Assembly (NCBI RefSeq): GCF_003363755.1
Contig: NZ_CP031396.1
Span: 3,566,501 to 3,630,500, forward strand
Direction: 5' to 3'
Length of the DNA: 64,000 nucleotides
Source of the DNA: Pseudomonas protegens
GTDB lineage: Bacteria; Pseudomonadota; Gammaproteobacteria; Pseudomonadales; Pseudomonadaceae
Positions 57,131 to 64,000 of the stretch are shown here, one piece after another (within the stretch, counting starts at the first letter, position 1; each line of letters begins with the position of its first letter). Position numbers and translations under genes: made by a program. The notes beneath the pieces were generated by a model, which made no database searches, had not been told where the DNA came from, and saw only the letters and a list, made by a program, of their open reading frames with translations.

Positions 57131-57256
57131 GGCCGGCTCGATCAAGTTGCCGAGGGTGTTGAGCCGCGGCAACGTTAATGATCGATTAATCTGACGGTGC
57201 AAGCATAAAGGGTGGCTCAGGCCGCCCTTTTTTATGGCGTCTGCCGCTACACTAGC

Positions 57257-57284
57257 GAACTCAAGCCCGCCATGATCTGTCTGA
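57257..57284 (+). promoter_or_regulatory. AlgU (sigma-22) promoter of dsbA
   Basis: GAACTC (57257-57262), 17-nt spacer, TCTGA (57280-57284), the last element matching the consensus exactly. dsbA is a reported AlgU target in P. aeruginosa. The -10 lies 43 nt before the ATG. Confidence 0.75.
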
Positions 57285-57326
57285 ATTCAGGTCGCGCGAG
57301 GCGCCAAAATTGTCCAGGAGTAAAGC

Positions 57327-57956
57327 ATGCGTAATCTGATTCTCAGCGCCGCTCTCGTCACCGCCAGCCTGTTTGGCGTGACCGCTCAAGCCGCCGAGCC
57401 GCTTGAAGCCGGTAAAACATATGTCGAGTTGAGCAGCGCCGTTCCGGTTGCCGTGCCTGGCAAGATCGAGGTGGTAGAGCTGTTCTGGTATGGCTGCCCG
57501 CACTGCTACGCCTTTGAGCCGACCATCAATCCCTGGGTTGAAAAACTCCCTAGCGATGTCAACTTTGTGCGTATCCCGGCGATGTTCGGCGGTATCTGGA
57601 ACGTTCATGGCCAACTGTTCATCACCCTGGAAGCCATGGGCGTCGAGCACAAGGTTCACAAGGCCGTGTTCGAAGCCATCCATAGCGGCAAGAAACTCGC
57701 CACTCCAGAAGAGATGGCCGAATTCCTGGTAGCCGAAGGCGTCGACAAGGACAAATTCCTGAGCACCTACAACTCCTTCGCCGTCAAAGGCAAGGTCGAA
57801 GACGCCAAGAAGAAGGCTCAGGCCTACCAGATCACTGGCGTACCGACCATGGTGGTCAACGGCAAGTACCGTTTCGACCTGGGCTCCGCCGGTGGTCCTG
57901 AAGGTGCGCTGAGCGTCGCCGACCAGTTGATTGCCAAAGAGCGCGCAGCCAAGTAA
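57327..57956 (+). CDS. dsbA: Periplasmic disulfide oxidoreductase DsbA
   Basis: A 209-residue thioredoxin-fold oxidase that forms disulfides in exported proteins. Active site CPHC lies in VELFWYGCPHCYAFEP and the cis-proline loop is ITGVPTMVVNG. The signal peptide (MRNLILSAALVTASLFGVTAQA) is cleaved near AEPLEAG. A sigma-22 promoter sits upstream. It is followed 12 nt later by the EEP-family gene and dgcP, so the three are likely cotranscribed. Confidence 0.96.
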   Translation: MRNLILSAALVTASLFGVTAQAAEPLEAGKTYVELSSAVPVAVPGKIEVVELFWYGCPHCYAFEPTINPWVEKLPSDVNFVRIPAMFGGIWNVHGQLFITLEAMGVEHKVHKAVFEAIHSGKKLATPEEMAEFLVAEGVDKDKFLSTYNSFAVKGKVEDAKKKAQAYQITGVPTMVVNGKYRFDLGSAGGPEGALSVADQLIAKERAAK

Positions 57957-57967
57957 GCGCCGCCGCC

Positions 57968-58846
57968 ATGCCGCGCTGGGGCTCTGAACGCATCGTTGGC
58001 CTGCATGATCCGCAGGTCAACGAGCACCATTTGGCGTCGACCGGCCTGCCGGCGGACAGTCGCCTGCGTTTGCTCAGTTTCAATATTCAGGTCGGTATCA
58101 GCACCGAGCGTTATCGCCATTACCTGACCCGTGGCTGGCAGCACCTGCTGCCCCATAACGGACGTGCGGACAACCTGCAGAAGATCGGCAATCTGCTGGG
58201 GGACTTCGATCTGGTAGCCCTGCAGGAAGTCGATGGTGGCAGTCTGCGTTCGGGCTACGTCAATCAGGTGGAGCACCTGGCCCAACTGGGTGCCTTCCCT
58301 TACTGGTACCAACAGCTCAATCGCAACCTGGGACGCCTGGCTCAGCACAGCAACGGTGTGCTCAGTCGCTTGCGCCCCTGGGCCATCGAAGACCATCCAC
58401 TGCCCGGCCCCAAGGGGCGCGGCGCGATCCTTGTGCGATTTGGCGAAGGCCCCGAGGCGCTGGTGGTGGTGATGATGCACCTGGCGCTCGGCGCCCGGGC
58501 TCGAACCCTGCAACTGGCGTACATCCGCGAGTTGATCGGTGGCTACAAGCATCAAGTGCTGATGGGAGACATGAACACCCACGCCAGCGATTTGCTGGAG
58601 CACTCTCCTTTACGCGACCTCAGCCTGTTGGCGCCGCAACTGCAGGCGACCTTCCCCAGCTGGCGTCCGCAACGCTGCCTGGACCATATCCTGCTCAGCC
58701 CCAGCCTGACCCTGGAGCGAGTCGAAGTCCTGGCCCAACCCATATCCGATCACCTGCCGGTCGCGGTAGAGATTCGTCTGCCGGGTTCGCTCACGGCCGA
58801 TGCATTGCCCGCGTTGAGTCCTGCACCTCGCGGAACCGATGAATGA
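57968..58846 (+). CDS. Endonuclease/exonuclease/phosphatase family protein
   Basis: A 292-residue EEP-fold hydrolase without a signal peptide. Motifs are SFNIQVGIS at about residue 38, LVALQEVDGGS, VMMHLALGARAR, LMGDMNTHASD and the closing SDHLPVAVEI, which together form the metal-dependent active site. The substrate (nucleic acid, phospholipid or sugar phosphate) is unknown. It is 12 nt after dsbA and overlaps the dgcP start (ATGA). Confidence 0.88.
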   Translation: MPRWGSERIVGLHDPQVNEHHLASTGLPADSRLRLLSFNIQVGISTERYRHYLTRGWQHLLPHNGRADNLQKIGNLLGDFDLVALQEVDGGSLRSGYVNQVEHLAQLGAFPYWYQQLNRNLGRLAQHSNGVLSRLRPWAIEDHPLPGPKGRGAILVRFGEGPEALVVVMMHLALGARARTLQLAYIRELIGGYKHQVLMGDMNTHASDLLEHSPLRDLSLLAPQLQATFPSWRPQRCLDHILLSPSLTLERVEVLAQPISDHLPVAVEIRLPGSLTADALPALSPAPRGTDE

Positions 58847-61050
58847 GCGACGACGCCCAACGCTGGAAAGAGAAATACCTCAAAAGTATCGAGCAGCAGG
58901 AAAAGCTTGAGCGCCGATGGGCCGCTCGACTGGACTTGCTACGTCGTGGCCTGGTGCGTAGCACCCTGGCGGCGGAGGGTACCGATCGTGCGGTCGACCA
59001 GTGCATGAAGGAGATGCGCGAGGTTGTGCGCACCGACGACATGGATGCCGGGCTTGCAGCGCTGTTGCCCCGTCTGGAAAAAGCCGTGCTGGACTCCGAG
59101 CAGCGGCGTGAAACCCGGGTCAACCAGATGAGCAGTGCCTTGACCGCCCTGGTCACCCAATTGCAGTCCCTGCCCCTGCCCCGGGAAGTCAGCCGCCCGT
59201 TGAAGGCCTTCGCCAAGCAACTGGATGGCCGGGTCAGTCAGGCGCGAGAGATCCCCTTGCTGCTGGGGGAGCTGAGCAATCTTCAGGGCAAGGCCCTGAG
59301 CCAGCTGGAAACCCCCGCCGAACCAGATCGCCCGAGTCTGTTGCAGCGCCTGTTCGGGGCCCGTGACGCCGCCGATGCTCCCCAGGCTGAGGCGGTTACG
59401 CCAGCGGCGCCTGCTCCTGTCCCTGCGGTGAACTCCCGTCCCCAGGTTGAAGAGGCTGGCGAAGCGGACGAAGTGGTTCGCGAGCATTATCAGACCCCGG
59501 CCACGGATTTGCCGGAAGTCGCTGAGGTCCTTCCGGCACCTGTCGCCGTGACACCGGCCGAGCCCGAGGCAACACCCGCTGCGCAGCCCGTTTCCGAGGC
59601 CCCTGCCAAGATTGAGCCCGAAACGGCCAGCGTACCGCCCCCGTCGTCGGTGGTGGCATTCGTGCCACCAGTCCTGGCACAGGAAGAGTCCCTTGGGCCA
59701 GCGCCCCAGGTCGCGATCGAAGTGCCTGCTCCGGCTGCAGCCGAGGTCGCGCCTCCGGCCTCTGTCGCTGTCGATGCTTTACCGGTAGCGCCTCTGCAGC
59801 CGCCGGCAGAAGTACCCGCCGCACCTCAGAGCGAGCCCGTTCCGCTCAACCCCGATGAGCTGTTGCCGCTTCCCGCGGTTTCCCCGGCAGTGCTGCTCGA
59901 CAGCCTGCCCTTGCCGCCAGTGATGGCCGAGGCCTTGGCCGCCATCGATCCAGAGCAATCCGAGCACGATGTGCTTTACGCCCTGCCGGACTCTCCTGAG
60001 CCCTCCTACAGCTCGGTGGCCAAGCATATCGAACACACCCTGCTGGGATTGCTCGATGACCTGAGTCTGCCGGAACGCCATCGGCCTCAGGCCGAAGCCA
60101 TGCGTGATCGTCTGCAACATGGCCTGAACTGGTACGAGTTGCTGCCAATCCTCGATGATCTGGCGGTACTGATGCTGGCAATCACCGATTCGGGCCAGCA
60201 TGAGTTCGAGACGTACCTCAAACAGCTTAACGAGCGCCTTGAGGCCTTCCAGAGCAATCTGCAGGCGGCCAGTGATGGCCACGCCGACAGCAGCTCGGCG
60301 GCACGGGCCATGGACACCCAGATCCGTGAGCAGGTCGATGGCCTGCAGAGCAGCGTGCAGGAGGCGGCAGATCTGGATGACCTCAAGCAGGTACTGGAAA
60401 GCCACCTGGAAGGCCTGCTGGGCACCATGGATCACCACCAGAAGCAGCGCGATGAGCGTGAGAAGGAAGTGGCGGCCCGTCTGCAAAGCCTGGCAGAGCG
60501 GGTTTCGAGCATGGAGCAGGAGGCCCAGGGCTACCGTGAGCACCTGGAGGAACAGCGGCAAAAGGCCCTGATCGATCCGCTGACCGGGTTGCCCAACCGC
60601 GCCGCCTGGACCGAGCGTCTGGAGCACGAGGTCGGTCTATGGCGGCAACATGGCAACAGCTTGCTGCTGGCCATGCTCGACCTCGATCACTTCAAGCGGA
60701 TCAACGACAACTACGGCCATCTGGCCGGTGACAAGGTGTTGAAGATCATCGCCAACGTGTTGCGCAAGCGCCTGCGTGGCAGCGATTTTATCGCGCGTTT
60801 CGGCGGCGAGGAGTTTGTCCTGCTGATGCCCAATACCCCGTTGCCAGCGGGCGCGCGGATAGTGGAAGCGCTGCGAGCGGCGGTCGAGGCGTGTCCGTTC
60901 CACTTCAAGGGCGAGCCAGTGACCATTACCGTGTCCGTCGGACTGAGTGCCTTCAAGGCCGGTGATCGCAGCGATCTGGTGATCAAAAGAGCCGATCAGG
61001 CGTTGTACCGGGCCAAGGATGCGGGTCGCAACCGGGTAGAGGCAGGCTGA
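58843..61050 (+). CDS. dgcP: Diguanylate cyclase DgcP
   Basis: A 735-residue cyclic-di-GMP synthase. The helical N-terminal part (about 1-180) is followed by a long Pro/Ala/Glu-rich linker (about 190-360), a helical domain (about 380-560) and a C-terminal GGDEF domain. The active site GGEEF starts at residue 654, and an inhibitory I-site RGSD lies five residues before it, so product feedback is expected. Soluble. The same gene after dsbA in PAO1 (PA5487) is DgcP, a polar enzyme linked to FimV. Start overlaps the EEP gene stop. Confidence 0.9.
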   Translation: MSDDAQRWKEKYLKSIEQQEKLERRWAARLDLLRRGLVRSTLAAEGTDRAVDQCMKEMREVVRTDDMDAGLAALLPRLEKAVLDSEQRRETRVNQMSSALTALVTQLQSLPLPREVSRPLKAFAKQLDGRVSQAREIPLLLGELSNLQGKALSQLETPAEPDRPSLLQRLFGARDAADAPQAEAVTPAAPAPVPAVNSRPQVEEAGEADEVVREHYQTPATDLPEVAEVLPAPVAVTPAEPEATPAAQPVSEAPAKIEPETASVPPPSSVVAFVPPVLAQEESLGPAPQVAIEVPAPAAAEVAPPASVAVDALPVAPLQPPAEVPAAPQSEPVPLNPDELLPLPAVSPAVLLDSLPLPPVMAEALAAIDPEQSEHDVLYALPDSPEPSYSSVAKHIEHTLLGLLDDLSLPERHRPQAEAMRDRLQHGLNWYELLPILDDLAVLMLAITDSGQHEFETYLKQLNERLEAFQSNLQAASDGHADSSSAARAMDTQIREQVDGLQSSVQEAADLDDLKQVLESHLEGLLGTMDHHQKQRDEREKEVAARLQSLAERVSSMEQEAQGYREHLEEQRQKALIDPLTGLPNRAAWTERLEHEVGLWRQHGNSLLLAMLDLDHFKRINDNYGHLAGDKVLKIIANVLRKRLRGSDFIARFGGEEFVLLMPNTPLPAGARIVEALRAAVEACPFHFKGEPVTITVSVGLSAFKAGDRSDLVIKRADQALYRAKDAGRNRVEAG

Positions 61051-61151
61051 GACGCTTGCCGATTCCTGTCTGAAACCTCGGTTTTGCCCATGGCGTTGGG
61101 AGCAGTACGTTACACTGTTGCATTCTTTTCTTCAGCGTACTGCCCTTTGCC

Positions 61152-61931
61152 ATGAAACTTCTTGCTCTTGCTTTTTCGCTCCTGGTTCTCGCCGGTTGTG
61201 CCAGCGGTCCGCGTATTGACACCAGCCACCCTTCGGTCAATTACGACCAGCGCGCCCAGTTCATCATCGTTCATTACACCTCGGCATCCCTGGAACGCTC
61301 CCTGGCCCTGCTGACCAAGGGTCAGGTCAGTAGCCATTACCTGATCGGCGACGACAAGTCCGCCACGATCTACAAACTGGTGGACGAGCAATACCGCGCC
61401 TGGCACGCCGGCGAGAGCCAGTGGCAGGGCCGGACCTGGCTCAACTCCAGCTCCATCGGCATTGAAATCGTCAACCCGGGCTTTCGTGATGGCCCCAACG
61501 GACGGCTCTGGTATCCCTACAGCGAAGCGCAGATCCAGAACCTGATCGTGCTGCTCAAGGACATCAGCAAGCGCAACAACATCTCCCCGCGTCACATCAT
61601 TGGCCACAGCGACATCGCGCCATCGCGCAAGCTCGATCCGGGCCCGCTGTTCCCCTGGAAGCGCCTGGCCGACGCCGGACTCGGCCTGTGGCCAAACGCT
61701 CAGGCAGTGGCCCGCCAACAGGCGTTTTTTGCCGCCAACCTGCCGAGCATCAGCTGGTTCCAGCAACAGTTGGCGGTCCTGGGCTATGCCACGCCGCAGA
61801 CTGGCGAACTGGATGTGGCCACCCGCCACGTGCTGGCGGCTTTCCAGATGCACTATCGCCCGGGTCGATTCGACGGCACCCCGGACGCCGAAAGCGCAGC
61901 CATCCTGCAGGTGCTCAACCAGACAAAATAA
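61152..61931 (+). CDS. ampDh2: N-acetylmuramoyl-L-alanine amidase lipoprotein AmpDh2
   Basis: A 259-residue outer-membrane amidase. Lipoprotein signal ends LVLAGC (Cys16). The Amidase_2 domain has zinc ligands in FIIVHYTSA and HIIGHSDIAPSRKLDPG, and a peptidoglycan-binding region follows (FQQQLAVLGYATPQTGELD). It cleaves anhydro-muropeptides or cell-wall stem peptides. PA5485 at the same place is AmpDh2, which affects beta-lactamase induction. Confidence 0.9.
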   Translation: MKLLALAFSLLVLAGCASGPRIDTSHPSVNYDQRAQFIIVHYTSASLERSLALLTKGQVSSHYLIGDDKSATIYKLVDEQYRAWHAGESQWQGRTWLNSSSIGIEIVNPGFRDGPNGRLWYPYSEAQIQNLIVLLKDISKRNNISPRHIIGHSDIAPSRKLDPGPLFPWKRLADAGLGLWPNAQAVARQQAFFAANLPSISWFQQQLAVLGYATPQTGELDVATRHVLAAFQMHYRPGRFDGTPDAESAAILQVLNQTK

Positions 61932-62004
61932 TGACGCCGCCGGACGGTTCGGGCCGATTGCTCAATCAGTTGCTATAACTCATTGGTAATCCTTCGGATC
62001 TTTC

Positions 62005-63627
62005 ATGATGCCGGTTGCTCGCCAGACCCTGCGTACCTGGTTCCATCGCCCCTGGTTGCTGGCGACGCTGGCGGCTGTGCTGAGCGCGGCGGTGTTGTTG
62101 CTGGGCAGTGCCGGAGTGGCCATGCATCAGGTCCAGCAGCGAGAAAGCCAACAGATGAACGCCCAGGGCCAGCGTTTTCTGGAGCGTCTGGAGCAACTGT
62201 TCGGGCAACTGCGTGAAGGCCTGGATGTACTGGAGGCCCAGCCGCTGCGCGAGTGCAACGCCGAGCTGATCGCAGCCCTGCAACAGGTCAGCTACAGCTA
62301 TCGCTTCATTTATGAAGCGGCCTACATGGATGCCACCCAGACGTGCTCAAACTGGCCGCGACAGAATCTCCTGCCCTCGCCCAGAGCTCCGGATATCCGC
62401 GGGCCGACCTACAGCTACTGGCTCAACACCTCGACCCAACCCAATGAAAACCTCGCTGCTCTGATGCTGGGGCGGGGCAATTTTCGCGTGGCCACCTCCC
62501 GTGGGCACTTGACCGATGTGGTGGACCTGCCGGCCGGTGGCAGCCTGATGGTGGTGGTCGAGCATGGCTCCCGGGCGATTCCGGTACTGGGTCAGGCCCG
62601 TTCCTGGCCGCCGGTGGAGCCCTGGCGCGCCAGTCGCGAGGAGCCGCTGCAGGTCACCCCTGACCTGCTGATCTATCGCATGCCCACCCAGAATCCCGAG
62701 TACCAGTTGGTGCTGATCACGCCCCGGGCCAGCCTGCAGGCGGAAATACTCGATGGCTGGTGGTGGTTGTTACCGTTCAGTCTGTTGCTGGCGCTGTTTA
62801 TCGGCGGGCTGGTGTATCAGTTGGCGCGGCAGCGCCAGTCGTTGGGAGCAGAGCTGCAAGGGGCGCTGCGACGCGGTGAGCTGCAGGTGCTGTACCAGCC
62901 GATCTTCGACCTCAACAGCAGGCTCTGTGTAGGGGCCGAAGCGTTACTGCGCTGGCGGCGTCCGGACGGCACCCTGACCAGTCCCGATCTGTTCATTCCG
63001 CTGGCGGAAAACACCGGGCAGATCCGCCAGATCACCGACTTCGTCCTGCAGCGTCTGCTGGAGCAACTGGGGCACGTACTGCGAGCCAATCCCCAGCTGT
63101 ATATCTCGGTCAACCTGGCGGCCTGTGATGTCATGGTGCCGCGCATCGGTCAGGTCATGGCGCGGCTTCTGGCCTTGCACAAGGTGGCGGCGCGACAGAT
63201 CGCCTTCGAGGTCACCGAGCGTGGCCTGATCGACGTGGTGGTGGCGCGCAACAACCTGCAGGCCTTGCGGGATGTCGGGCATCAGGTGCTGATCGATGAC
63301 TTCGGCACCGGCTACTGCAGCCTGGCCTATCTGCAAAGCCTGCCGGTGGATTGCCTGAAGATCGACAAGGCCTTTATCGACGCCCTGGGTCACGATGCTG
63401 CCAGCAGTGGCGTGGCGCCCCACATCATTCGCATGGCCCACGCCTTGAATCTCACGGTTATCGCTGAGGGCATCGAATTCGAGGACCAGGCTTCGCTGCT
63501 CAGCAGCGAGGGGGTGAGCTTCGGTCAGGGTTGGCTGTTCGCCCATGCCCTGAGTGCCTTGCAGTTTACCGAGCTGATTACCCGGGGCCGGCGTCTGGTG
63601 CCCCGGCGCCTGGATGATGAAGCCTGA
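62005..63627 (+). CDS. CSS-motif EAL phosphodiesterase
   Basis: A 540-residue membrane protein. Helix 1 (about 18-40) and helix 2 (about 250-275) enclose a periplasmic CSS-type sensor region, which has Cys in LRECNAELI and TCSNWP. The C-terminal EAL domain (about 285-530) has EALLRW, NLAACDV, FEVTERG, DDFGTGYCSLAYL and CLKIDKAFI, so c-di-GMP hydrolysis should be active. The periplasmic Cys pair suggests control by DsbA/DsbB-type disulfides. Start could be 62005 or 62008. In PAO1 no such gene lies between ampDh2 and kinB. Confidence 0.9.
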   Translation: MMPVARQTLRTWFHRPWLLATLAAVLSAAVLLLGSAGVAMHQVQQRESQQMNAQGQRFLERLEQLFGQLREGLDVLEAQPLRECNAELIAALQQVSYSYRFIYEAAYMDATQTCSNWPRQNLLPSPRAPDIRGPTYSYWLNTSTQPNENLAALMLGRGNFRVATSRGHLTDVVDLPAGGSLMVVVEHGSRAIPVLGQARSWPPVEPWRASREEPLQVTPDLLIYRMPTQNPEYQLVLITPRASLQAEILDGWWWLLPFSLLLALFIGGLVYQLARQRQSLGAELQGALRRGELQVLYQPIFDLNSRLCVGAEALLRWRRPDGTLTSPDLFIPLAENTGQIRQITDFVLQRLLEQLGHVLRANPQLYISVNLAACDVMVPRIGQVMARLLALHKVAARQIAFEVTERGLIDVVVARNNLQALRDVGHQVLIDDFGTGYCSLAYLQSLPVDCLKIDKAFIDALGHDAASSGVAPHIIRMAHALNLTVIAEGIEFEDQASLLSSEGVSFGQGWLFAHALSALQFTELITRGRRLVPRRLDDEA

Positions 63628-63631
63628 AGCC

Positions 63632-64000
63632 CTAGAGCGGCAGGGCCAGATAGAACTGGGTGCCCTGCCCCGGCCTTGAGTAGACGCCCATGCGTCCACC
63701 GTGGAGCTGGACGATTTCCTTGCACAGGGCCAGTCCTAGCCCGGCGCCGCCTTTCTTGCGTCCGACCTGAACGAAGGGTTCGAAGATCCGACCCTGCTGA
63801 CCGTAAGCGATGCCCTCGCCATTGTCCTCGACGCTGACAATCACCCGTTCGCCATGGCGCCTGGCCTGCAGGCGGATCTGGCCGCCACTGGCGGTATGGC
63901 GCAGGGCGTTGTCGATCAGATTGTCCAGGACCCGTTCCAGTTGCGGACGGTCGGCGTGCAGGCGCGGCAGTGGCGCCTGGATCTCCAGCAGCAGGCTGAT
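63632..64000 (-). CDS. kinB: Sensor histidine kinase KinB, 3' part only
   Basis: The C-terminal 122 residues of a histidine kinase; the gene continues beyond the window edge. The ATPase domain shows the N-box LDNLIDNALRHT, G1 EDNGEGI, F/G2 IFEPFVQVGRKKGGAGLGLALCKEIVQLHGG. Place, after ampDh2 on the opposite strand, and sequence agree with KinB, the kinase of AlgB, which controls alginate and virulence in Pseudomonas. No stop occurs between 64000 and 63634. Confidence 0.82.
   Translation of the reverse strand: MSLLLEIQAPLPRLHADRPQLERVLDNLIDNALRHTASGGQIRLQARRHGERVIVSVEDNGEGIAYGQQGRIFEPFVQVGRKKGGAGLGLALCKEIVQLHGGRMGVYSRPGQGTQFYLALPL

Overview
The window is chromosomal DNA of a Pseudomonas, most likely of the P. 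fluorescens group (P. protegens/chlororaphis-like). It is GC-rich, almost fully coding, and carries Pseudomonas REP elements (core GTAGGAGCCGGCTTGCCGGCGAA and variants) in many gaps. Gene content and order match the origin-proximal core of the genus. By my recollection of PAO1 numbering, the left two thirds follow PA0022 to PA0114 (tsaC-qor-hemF-aroE, betC, trpIBA, osmC, prlC, PA0069, the carbonic anhydrase/SulP pair, the cox cluster). The right third follows PA5505 to PA5484 in descending order (metQIN, znu/zur, thrB, polA, ersA, engB, cytochromes c, dsbA, dgcP, ampDh2, kinB). The two blocks meet near 41.75-41.9 kb, an arrangement I also recall from P. putida. No tRNA, rRNA, CRISPR, phage or insertion sequence was seen.

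Layout. 0-3.3 kb: end of tsaC, a quinone oxidoreductase, hemF and aroE. 3.4-8.7 kb: a choline-O-sulfate locus (SulP transporter, choline-binding protein, choline sulfatase, divergent LysR regulator). 8.6-11.7 kb: an accessory UbiA-type prenyltransferase with a DoxX membrane protein, a divergent LysR regulator and a DOPA-dioxygenase-like protein. 11.8-14.9 kb: trpBA and divergent trpI. 14.9-18.0 kb: small stress-type genes (DUF883, dodecin, two DUF1161 proteins, OsmC). 18-23.5 kb: lipoproteins, a metallopeptidase, a HAD phosphatase, a gamma-carbonic anhydrase, prlC and a zinc-ribbon protein. 23.5-28.2 kb: a three-gene membrane gluconate-dehydrogenase operon and a small unknown gene, both apparently inserted between neighbours that are adjacent in PAO1. 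28.4-32.8 kb: a LexA-boxed radical SAM gene, beta-carbonic anhydrase plus SulP transporter, and an unknown gene. 33.1-41.7 kb: the aa3 cytochrome c oxidase genes with assembly factors, heme A synthesis and Sco. 41.9-44.4 kb: methionine ABC transporter. 44.7-46.8 kb: catalase HPII. 46.9-50.7 kb: a lipoprotein, znuBC-zur and divergent znuA. 50.8-55.3 kb: thrB, a small exported protein, polA and the sRNA ErsA. 55.4-64 kb: engB, cytochromes c, dsbA, an EEP-family phosphatase, dgcP, ampDh2, an EAL protein and the 3' end of kinB.

Regulation visible in the DNA includes three AlgU (sigma-22) type promoters with the same 17-nt spacing (osmC, ersA, dsbA). There is also a LexA operator before the radical SAM gene, a Zur-type site between zur and znuA, a sigma-S type -10 before coxB, and a perfect LysR-type palindrome over the start codon of the choline-sulfate regulator.

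No large undescribed multi-gene system (defence, secretion, biosynthetic cluster) is evident. The least explained parts are the UbiA/DoxX/LysR group, a nested 117-bp inverted repeat between ersA and engB, and the small unknown proteins listed below.
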